NCBI GenBank assembly: GCA_963576725.1
Contig: OY755240.1
Coordinates: forward strand, 64,382,412-64,446,411
Length of the DNA: 64,000 nucleotides
Direction: 5' to 3'
Source: Azorinus chamasolen
Taxonomy: Eukaryota > Mollusca > Bivalvia > Cardiida > Solecurtidae
A model generated the notes under the pieces. The model saw only the letters and a list, made by a program, of their open reading frames with translations, was not told the DNA's origin and did no database searches. Below are positions 57,508 through 64,000 of this stretch, one piece after another (within the stretch, counting starts at the first letter, position 1; each line of letters opens with the position of its first letter). A program made the position numbers and the translations under genes.

Positions 57508-57713
57508 TTAGCCCTTTCGGCGCCAAATAAATTTCATCTACCACAGTATATAACATTATCGTCTGTTCTAGGTTTCAAAGTGGCGTTTTGCTTCGATTGC
57601 TTACAAAATTATTATCATTGTCAAACAGTTTGGATCCTGATGAGACGCCGAATTACTCGGCGTCTCCTCTGGATACAAACTGTTTGCAAAGTTAGTCACG
57701 CCTGAGGCGGAAA
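57508..57713. mobile_element. E MITE
   Basis: TTTAGCCCTTTCGGCGCCAA left (K-like end), hairpin CAGTTTGGATCCTGATGAGA/GTCTCCTCTGGATACAAACTG, right end CGCCTGAGGCGGAAAAAT. Confidence 0.8.
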
Positions 57714-57724
57714 AATATTTAAAT

Positions 57725-57895
57725 AGTTAAATTGTTGTCTGCAATCTTTGTCGTCTGTTTTAGTTTCCATTCTAAAAATAGATATTTCTTCATTTGTTTA
57801 AGACGCTACATCGTTTCAGTTCCATACTGTTTGTACCCTCATGAGACAATGTCTTAATCGGCGTCTCATCTGGATCCAAACGGTTAACATACAGA
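57725..57895. mobile_element. E MITE, right end missing
   Basis: TTGTTGTCTGCAATCTTTGTC interior, hairpin TTTGTACCCTCATGAGAC/GGCGTCTCATCTGGATCC. Confidence 0.7.
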
Positions 57896-58089
57896 ACTAT
57901 CTTAACTTCATCTACAGAGTGTTAAAGATAAAGTGATATACACTGCGGACTGTTTGCGACTCAGATACATGTACTTACAGTGCACTTAATAACCTTGATT
58001 GCGCCACGCCCTTTCAGTTGAAAAACAAGGCTACACCTGTTTAATAACCACATGACTGCTATTAAAATGATGTATTTTATCACTTACCT

Positions 58090-58225
58090 CTGATTCGTTC
58101 AAACGTTTGAGAAACTTTTGACCAAGTTTTAGAACAGATTGGATCCTGATGAGATGCCAAGTTTCTTGGCGTCTCATGTGGATCCAAGCTGTTTGCAAAT
58201 GTCAGTTGGGTAGCATTTAAGCAGG
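58090..58225. mobile_element. E2 MITE
   Basis: CTGATTCGTTCAAACGTTTG, hairpin CAGATTGGATCCTGATGAGA/GTCTCATGTGGATCCAAGCTG. Confidence 0.75.
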
Positions 58226-58269
58226 CAAAATGTCGATCCTTTGCTTTCTTATCGCGACCATACATTCAT

Positions 58270-58350
58270 TTCGCAGAAAGCCTGGATTCGAATGGCTCTG
58301 CGTCTCATCAGAATCCAAACTGTTTGACACTCAGACATTAGTTTATCAGA
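58270..58350. mobile_element. E2 fragment
   Basis: CTGGATTCGAATGGCTCTGCG, GTCTCATCAGAATCCAAACTG and ACACTCAGACATTAGTTT. Confidence 0.62.
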
Positions 58351-58353
58351 ATC

Positions 58354-58542
58354 TTAACCCGTTCGCTGCCAATGTCGCATCTGTGATTACCTATGCAAAC
58401 AGTTTGGATCCAGACGAGACATCCAAATTGTCTGTTACTGTTACTGGGCTTTTTAAACAAAAATTAAGAAAACTAAAGAAATAAAAAAAAGTAGCAGACG
58501 ACACAGTTTGCAGACGAGAAAATTTGGCAGCAAAAGAATTTA
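58354..58542. mobile_element. E MITE, inverted orientation (189 bp)
   Basis: TTAACCCGTTCGCTGCCAA to AAATTTGGCAGCAAAAGAATTTAA; one hairpin arm only (CAAACAGTTTGGATCCAGAC). Shares the TTAA at 58539-58542 with the next C. Confidence 0.83.
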
Positions 58543-58767
58543 ACCCTTTCCTCCATAAATACGCCTTTCTACGCCTCTGTTAAAGTCACCTGTTGAAACC
58601 ATTGTGATAAATAGAGCATTTGCTCCAATATGAGCAAATGCTCTATTTGTCACTATGGTTTCAAACTACAAAACTCTAAAAGTTTCGGTTTCTCTAGTTA
58701 ATGCTCCTTTTTGGTAGATTTATCCAAAGTGGTTGGATCTAAAAATAGCCTATGACGTAATGGGTTA
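58539..58767. mobile_element. Full-length C MITE
   Basis: TTAACCCTTTCCTCCATAA to ACGTAATGGGTTAA, 229 bp; hairpin with ATAGAGCATTTGCTCC. Confidence 0.89.
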
Positions 58768-59190
58768 AGTAAATCTTACAGCAGATAAGCTTGAGCAGAC
58801 GTCATTTATACAGCAGTAGAGTTTACACATCTCAACACCATTTCATGCATATGATCACTAGGAATGTAAGTACCTTTTATGACATCAAAATACCCACTTA
58901 AAATGACACGAAAAAACACTTAAAATGACACCAAAAAACCACTTAAATGAAAAAATTAAAGAGATTGTCACCGGATTGGTATAATAGCTTGATAATGTTT
59001 TTTCAACTTTCATTCAATCTCCTTTTCTTCTTTTAAATCTAATATGCACAGTTGTTCACACTTGCTCCCAAAATATATTGTAATTTCTCATATTACTCAT
59101 TGTTGTATAATTTGCATTTGGACTAAACAACATTTAAAACCGTTTAAAGCCAATAAAGCAATAGTATAGCGTTGAATTCTATTACATTTA
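58768..59190. other. No gene; short triplication
   Basis: Three copies of CACTTAAAATGACACNAAAA at 58893-58950; otherwise nothing recognised. Confidence 0.5.
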
Positions 59191-59336
59191 GTATAGGAGC
59201 AAATGCTCTATTTATCTCAATGGTTTCAAACTACAAAATTCTAAAACAAAATCATTTTCTCTAGTTAATGCTCCTTTTCGGTAGATTAATTCAAAAAGGT
59301 TGGATCTAAAAATAGCCTTGGAGAAAATGAGTCAAT
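59191..59336. mobile_element. Half C element
   Basis: Starts AGTATAGGAGCAAATGC, at the hairpin centre, and keeps the complete right half to GAAAATGAGTCAA. Confidence 0.82.
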
Positions 59337-59574
59337 GATACAGCTACTCCAAAATCGACCACCGTTTCTTGGATTGCACTTTTTTGCCTTTTCCGTGAAT
59401 ACTTTAAAGGCAGACATCGTGAATTTAGTTTGCAATACTACTTAATAAATTACATTCACGAAGCATCAAATCATGCTAATTAATATTGCCACAATAACTT
59501 CTATTACAAAATTTAAAGTTTCATGTATAACATACATATCAACGTTTGATTCTTTAATAATTGTCGCTTCCACA

Positions 59575-59790
59575 AATTCAAGCGCGGTAAATCTGGCGGG
59601 AAAATCGCTGTTGCGCCCTTTCATTTGTTCCGTGGACGGAAGAACCTCTGGGGTCTTCCTCTACCCGTAATTAGCTGGACGCCATGATATGACTGAAATA
59701 CATGTACTGCTAAAGCGACGTAAAACCCGATAAAAACCAAAGCAACCCTTAAGGTTTTGGCCGAGACAAACATAGGATGTCCAATATTGA
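59575..59790 (+). mobile_element. L retroposon-like repeat
   Basis: TCAAGCGCGGTAAATCTGGC, TCTGGGGTCTTCCTCTACC, GTAATTAGCTGGACGCC and GCGACGTAAAACCCGATAAA; second copy of the 56865 repeat. Confidence 0.62.
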
Positions 59791-59830
59791 TATGTAGATA
59801 ATAATAAAATCTTACATTTTATAATTAAAT

Positions 59831-60060
59831 TTAACCCTTTCCTCCATAAATACGCCTTTCTACGCCTCTGTAATAGTCACTTCTTGAAACCATTGTGATA
59901 AATAGAGCGTTTGCTCCTATAGGAGCAAATGCTCTATTTATCACAATGGTTTCAAACTACAAAATTCTAACATTTTCTTTTTTTCCTAATAAATGCTCCT
60001 TTTCGGTAGATTTATTCAAAGAGATTGGATCTAAATCTAGCCTATTAGGTAATGGGTTAA
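59831..60060. mobile_element. Full-length C MITE (230 bp)
   Basis: TTAACCCTTTCCTCCATAA to TTAGGTAATGGGTTAA; almost perfect hairpin. Confidence 0.9.
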
Positions 60061-60112
60061 ATTGGTAGAAACTATATTTAGCATGCTTATGCGTTTCACT
60101 AATACGCTTTAT

Positions 60113-60301
60113 GTGAGCAACATATAAAGGTGCGTATTCAAAACTAAAGTCGTCATATCTCCACCAAACCCTATGTCGTGACAACCTTTTAGAGTCGTCT
60201 TTTCTAGACGATTCTAACGAGTGGTCACAACATAGGGATTGGTGGAGAAATAAAGTTATTCTTGAAAATGTTTTAATTTACGCATTTTATCTGGACCTCT
60301 G
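60113..60301. mobile_element. D MITE
   Basis: GTGAGCAACATATAAAGGTG to CGCATTTTATCTGGACCTCTG, flanked by CTTTAT on both sides (60107-60112, 60302-60307). Full hairpin. Confidence 0.86.
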
Positions 60302-60329
60302 CTTTATTGAGTTATTTTGCAACAACAAA

Positions 60330-60600
60330 GTTCAACCTTTAAGTATTACGAAGCTGAATTTTCAAATGCACTTTTCCAAATGTTAAACAGGTAAATCTTA
60401 GGGTACCCTCTTTAAATAAAGTCTTTCATTCATTCATTCATTCATTCATTCATTCATTCATTCATTCATTCATTCAATATTTAGGGATTTTTCAAAAGAA
60501 AAATGCATCATGGCTAACATGAAGAACCCTCTCATTTGAGCCTACACTGTGTGCAAATGGCAGTAATGACTCGTGTCCCGCACTGAAAGGATTAATCCTA
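60330..60600. mobile_element. F MITE interrupted by a retroposon tail
   Basis: GAAGCTGAATTTTCAAATGC, insertion at 60398-60476, then AATATTTAGGGATTTTTC and GTGTCCCGCACTGAAAGGATTAA; left hairpin arm missing. Confidence 0.75.
60398..60476 (+). mobile_element. Tiny retroposon 3' tail with CATT repeats
   Basis: GGTACCCTCTTTAAATAAAG then about 14 CATT units; resembles the end of a LINE or SINE with a polyadenylation-like AATAAAG. Confidence 0.7.
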
Positions 60601-60612
60601 CTTCATAAATTA

Positions 60613-60816
60613 CAGTAAAACCTCTCTATAACGGCCAGTAAATTGTGTTTATTAGTTGGTCTTTAGGGCAGGTGGTTGCTTAAAGCAAGGTGAAAGTAAA
60701 ACAGAACGCTCCTATAGGAGCGTTCTGTTTTACTTTCACCTTGCTTTAAACAGCCATCTGCCTTTAACACAAAATTCTTGATGTAATTTAGTGGCCGTTA
60801 TAGAGAGGTTTTACAG
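60613..60816. mobile_element. A4 MITE (204 bp)
   Basis: CAGTAAAACCTCTCTATAAC to GTTATAGAGAGGTTTTACAG, TA both sides; perfect apex GCTCCTATAGGAGC. Confidence 0.92.
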
Positions 60817-60929
60817 TATGTAGATGCGCCTTTTGGTGTCTTTGCAAGCTGAACAGACCTCTGTCTCTGAGTATAGACCTCTCTCGGTGAGTCTGTTTTT
60901 ATTCTCATCGCTTCTTCACCATTTTCCGG

Positions 60930-61140
60930 ATAACCATTAGCGTACACAGTAGATCCAGATCAGATCTTCATGAGTGATCTGATCAGTGTCTGTCCTTTTT
61001 CTTACGACATAATATAAATTTATATCTATAGTTTCTGTGACGATCAAATATCCTGAGTGTATATACCATTGAAATAATCCAGTTAATACTTTCGTGATTT
61101 CATAATTTTTTAACATTAATTTCTATCAGCTAAAGTGTTA
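60930..61140. mobile_element. B2 MITE, degenerate
   Basis: CAGTAGATCCAGATCAGATC/GATCTGATCAGTGTCTGTCC hairpin and B2 right interior; ends AGCTAAAGTGTTA. Confidence 0.68.
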
Positions 61141-61317
61141 TACCCCGCTGATGGCGCCGTGATTCACATTTTCAAACAGCTTGAATCTAGAAGAAACATC
61201 GAGAAAAAAACATGTCCTCTTACCAGAAATGGATTAACCATTTTCGTGCTAAAAAACTTAAGATATTCTAAAAACCCGCTTTTTACAAATATTTTACTTT
61301 ACATTCGTTCTCCTAGA

Positions 61318-61445
61318 AATGTTCATAAACTATTAACCGATTGTCAAACACCTTGGATCCTGATGAGAAGCCGAGTTACTCGGCGTCTCATCTGGATCCA
61401 AGATGTTTGCAAATGCAGTTCGTGACGCCCCTAGCATAATAAGGG
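61318..61445. mobile_element. E2 MITE
   Basis: GTTCATAAACTATTAACCG, near-perfect hairpin CCTTGGATCCTGATGAGAAG/CGTCTCATCTGGATCCAAG, right end CCCCTAGCATAATAAGGGTT. Confidence 0.8.
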
Positions 61446-61465
61446 TTGGCTTTTTTCGCATTAAG

Positions 61466-61641
61466 CCTTAACTGTTCTCATGCTAAGCGTATGCTGTTTG
61501 GCATTTGCAAACATTTTGGATCCAGATGGGACGCCGAGTAACTGGTCAGGATCCAAGCTGTTTGACACTATGTCAATAGGACTTCAATGAACGGCTCGGT
61601 AAATCAAGAACAGAACAGAAATAAGCATCAGAAGAGTTAAA
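61466..61641. mobile_element. E2 MITE, hairpin deleted at centre
   Basis: CTTAACTGTTCTCATGCTAAG left, CAAACATTTTGGATCCAGATG joined to TGGTCAGGATCCAAGCTG, right end CAGAAGAGTTAA. Confidence 0.75.
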
Positions 61642-61743
61642 GTTGTTTTGACGATGCACATTTATCGTTCACGGTGCACGACTGATTTTTTAAATTGCAA
61701 TACATTTCAATAGACCCATTTACTGTGCATGGCTAATTGTGTG

Positions 61744-61993
61744 TTAACCCTTCGCTTGCTATTCGCGTCAATATACCTACCTGTAAATAGTGAAGACCCA
61801 GATGAGACAGCTCCTGCTGGAGCTGTCTCATCAGGGTCTGCACTATTTACAAGTTGATTGTGCAACCAATGCACTCCACAGCAGTGATTGCACAGCGAAA
61901 TACTTGTACACAGTGAAGGTATATGTAATTATACAACAGGGCATGGATAAAGAAGGAGAAATGTATTTTAAAATTCAGCAAGAGAAGGGTTGA
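61744..61993. mobile_element. G MITE copy 2 (250 bp)
   Basis: TTAACCCTTCGCTTGCTATTC to CAGCAAGAGAAGGGTTGA. Same length as copy 1, but the CCAGAT/CCTGAT stem positions are swapped between arms. Confidence 0.9.
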
Positions 61994-62022
61994 GTATCTG
62001 TGACTTCAGACAGCTGACGTGC

Positions 62023-62260
62023 GGTTTGAACCTTTTATCAGACAGAGATGCATTTTCACGCCTTTGCAAACAGAGTAGACCCAGATCAGACGGCTCCTGT
62101 AGGAGCCGTCTGATCAGAGTCTGCTCCGTTTGCTTATAGAATAATTCAGATCTGATTCAATAGTTTCTTCAGCGGCCTAATCATTCCTGAGTTGATATTC
62201 AATCATTTTAAAAAAACAAACTATCTAATAAATGTGCATTACATCATGAGATAAGGGCTA
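62023..62260. mobile_element. B2 MITE
   Basis: TTTGAACCTTTTATCAGACAG left, full hairpin GACCCAGATCAGACGG/CCGTCTGATCAGAGTCTGC, right end ATGAGATAAGGGCTAA. Confidence 0.85.
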
Positions 62261-62446
62261 ACCCTTTCTCTGTTCCAAATTTCAATACCTACTGAATATT
62301 CGTGGACAAAATAGTTACAATGAAATATGGAAGGTGAAACCTTGGTGCCATTTTAGTGAGTAAAAAAAACAGATCTATCAAATTCCATTGGTAAACTGTT
62401 TCCAAACGCGTGCAAAATTAATGCGTTTATATTAGAGAAAGGGTTA
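62258..62446. mobile_element. B MITE, hairpin deleted
   Basis: CTAACCCTTTCTCTGTTCC to AGAGAAAGGGTTAA; interior AAATATGGAAGGTGAAACC; only TTGGTAAACTGTTTCC remains of the stem. Confidence 0.83.
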
Positions 62447-62589
62447 AGCAAATTAACTGGTACACTGTATCACGTGCGTCATTTATAAACACGTTGGTTT
62501 TAAATTACTACAATTGTATTTGATTTTGTCTGTATCAAGAGGGCAAAAACTGTTTTTCAATTATATTTATTTCTATGCACCCGTAGTAA

Positions 62590-62696
62590 CTGTCATCTGC
62601 AGTAACATGGCCGTCTGCTACAAACAAAAACCCGTGTTATCTTAAAAAATGAACTGAATCAATCAGTGTGGATGCTGATGAGACTCCAAGTTACTG
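62590..62696. mobile_element. Half E element
   Basis: GTAACTGTCATCTGCAGT, GATGCTGATGAGACTCCAAG and TTACTGG; cut near the hairpin centre by the satellite. Confidence 0.65.
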
Positions 62697-63085
62697 GAAC
62701 ATAACATAGCATAACATAACATAACATAGCATAGCATAGCATAGCATAGCATAGCATAGCATAGCATAACATAACATAACATAACATAACATAACATAAA
62801 ATATAACATAACATTACAACATTACATAACATATCTTAACTTAACTTAACACATAACATAGCATAGCATAGCGTAGCATAACATATCGTAACATAACATC
62901 ATTACATTACATTACATAATATAACATAACATAACATATAACATAACATAACATAACATAACATAACATATAACATAATATAACATAATATCATAGCATA
63001 GCATAGCATAACATAGCACAATATACTATATTATAATATAATATTAATATAATATTAATATGTAACGTAGCATAACGTAGCATAT
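62697..63085. repeat. ATAAC/ATAGC pentanucleotide satellite
   Basis: Blocks of CATAACATAACATAAC alternate with CATAGCATAGC; about 390 bp. Confidence 0.95.
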
Positions 63086-63126
63086 CATAATAACAGAACA
63101 AAACATAAAACTTACACTTTTATACT

Positions 63127-63195
63127 TAGCAAATAGTGTAGACCCTGGTCAAACTGCTTTTCCAGGAGCACTCTGACCAGGGTCTGTATTATTTA
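63127..63195. mobile_element. Isolated hairpin of the B/G type
   Basis: TAGCAAATAGTGTAGACCC/GGGTCTGTATTATTTAAATG with apex CTTTTCCAGGAGC; ends not found. Confidence 0.6.
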
Positions 63196-63237
63196 AATGA
63201 GTGTGTCTGTCCGAATACATACAGTGATTAGGGTTCA

Positions 63238-63699
63238 TCAGAACCTGCTTTTTAAATAAAAGCGGACATTTATGTATTGCTCATAGGAGTCTTAAAAAGC
63301 AGATGATTGGTTAATGCAGGCCAACAGTAATACAAAAAGCTTCTGTAGGAATCTTTCTGCATTACTTTTGACCTTCCTTAAGCTACCACATGCCTTTACA
63401 TACCCATAATGAGACCTCTTATTGACGATCGCTTAACCCTTTCCCTGTTCTGTGTTCATTTCAAATTTCAATACCTACTGAATATTCATAGATAAAATGA
63501 TTATAACGAAATATGGAAGATAGAAAAAATATTGTAGCCATTTTAGAAAGTAAAGACACAGATCTTTCAAATTCTATTAGCAAACAGAGTAGACCCTGAT
63601 CAGACGGCTCCTCTAAGAGCCGTCTGATCTGGGTCTACTCTGTTTGCAAATGCGTGAAAACACGTTTATATGAGGGAAAGGGTTAAGACAGGTTATACT
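63238..63699. mobile_element. A1 MITE carrying nested B
   Basis: TCATCAGAACCTGCTTTTTAA left, mutated core, GACGATCGCTTAA, B insert, then GACAGGTTATACTA. Confidence 0.8.
63433..63686. mobile_element. Full-length B MITE nested in A1 (254 bp)
   Basis: TTAACCCTTTCCCTGTTC to GAGGGAAAGGGTTAA; perfect hairpin GTAGACCCTGATCAGACGG/CCGTCTGATCTGGGTCTAC. Confidence 0.92.
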
Positions 63700-63831
63700 A
63701 AATATAGATATTAGGATTGTTTTACACTTTCGGTTTTCATTCCTTATTTGAGGTAAATGTACATAATTGTATGTAATAGATCTCAAAACATGTTTAAACT
63801 AATAAACAACTATGCAATTCGGAACGCACGT

Positions 63832-64000
63832 ATAATAAAACCCCTCTAATGCGACCACCTAACATAGGCATAATTATGGGTGGTAGAGGCAGGTAGTAGC
63901 TTAATGCAAGGCAAAACTAAGGCAGAAAGCTCCTGCATTAAGCAACCACCTGTTTATAAAGACACCTATTTTTATCCATTAAGTGGTCGCATTAGAGGGG
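63832..64000. mobile_element. A2 MITE, cut by window edge
   Basis: TAATAAAACCCCTCTAATGC left; core with the apex and right stem arm deleted; right end GTGGTCGCATTAGAGGGG runs off the window. Confidence 0.83.

Noticed and set aside
585..63000. Numerous strong hairpins resembling bacterial terminators
   Set aside because: Introns, MITEs and microsatellites show an animal genome; the hairpins belong to dispersed elements.
1..64000. tRNA, rRNA or snRNA genes
   Set aside because: No cloverleaf with proper A and B boxes or known rRNA segment was recognised on reading.

Overview
Eukaryotic (animal) genomic DNA. It contains one recognisable host gene, multi-exon with GT-AG introns, on the minus strand in the first 10.3 kb, followed by more than 50 kb that is almost entirely miniature inverted-repeat transposable elements (MITEs), decayed larger transposons, LINE 3' ends and tandem repeats. 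The temptin domain in the gene, the tandem motif AGGGCCATAA and the MITE-rich texture point to a mollusc, probably a bivalve. That is inference; the species cannot be read from the sequence.

Host gene: seven exons (10272 down to 1250, in phase at every junction) encode a secreted protein. In order it has a signal peptide, a temptin-type domain, a Cys-rich linker, and most of a copper type II ascorbate-dependent monooxygenase (DBH/PHM/MOXD family). Five copper-ligand histidines are visible. The C-terminus lies beyond the left edge of the window. Most other open frames are shadows of MITE hairpins or of simple repeats.

MITE family names used in the entries. A: pogo/Tigger-type ends (CAGTARAACC..., TA target duplication) around a long core hairpin with the motif GCTTAATGCAG; subtypes by ends are A1 (CCTGTCTTAAGCG), A2 (CCCCGCTAATGCGAC), A3 (CCCCTCTAAACCGG), A4 (CCTCTCTATAACGGCC), A5 (TTGAACTTCGATATCTCG) and A6 (CCTCGATTATCCGAA). 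B and B2: TTAA-flanked, piggyBac-like, ends CCCTTTCC (B) or CCCTTTACTCC (B2), hairpin GCAAACAGAGTAGACCC. C: TTAA-flanked, ends CCCATTCCCTCATA, hairpin with ATAGAGCATTTGCTCC. D: hAT-like, ends CAGAGNTCCAGATAAG, hairpin ACCACTCTTTAGAATCGTCT. E, E2, E3: TTAA-flanked, ends CTCTTTCGCTGCC or variants, hairpin GTTTGGATCCTGATGAGACG. F: TTAA-flanked, ends CCCTTACAATGC, hairpin GCAAACAGTGTAGACCC. G: TTAA-flanked, ends CCCTTCGCTTGCT. H: TA-flanked, ends CAGTGCTCCCTCTCTACAAC. I: ends GGGTCCATGCTTATAAA. K: TTAA-flanked, ends CTCTTTCGGCGCCAA. J: other palindromic elements. L: a retroposon-like repeat.

Layout: 1-10.3 kb, monooxygenase gene with MITE-packed introns; 11.2-14.1 kb, a 2.9-kb decayed THAP-domain DNA transposon; 14.3-31 kb, nested MITEs; 31.0-31.9 kb, an internally deleted mariner; 32-39 kb, MITEs and a degenerate repeat region; 39.0-40.0 kb, a minisatellite; 41-51 kb, MITEs plus a CCA-type microsatellite; 51-54.5 kb, two LINE 3' ends and a second minisatellite; 55.7-56.0 kb, a third minisatellite; 56-64 kb, MITEs and a pentanucleotide satellite.

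Main unusual signals: families A, B, C, F and G, which differ in ends and target duplications, share the hairpin apex GCTCCTNNAGGAGC; TTAA elements repeatedly land in the TTAA inside A elements; many copies are cut at the hairpin centre; and exons of the host gene sit within 8-25 bp of MITE ends.
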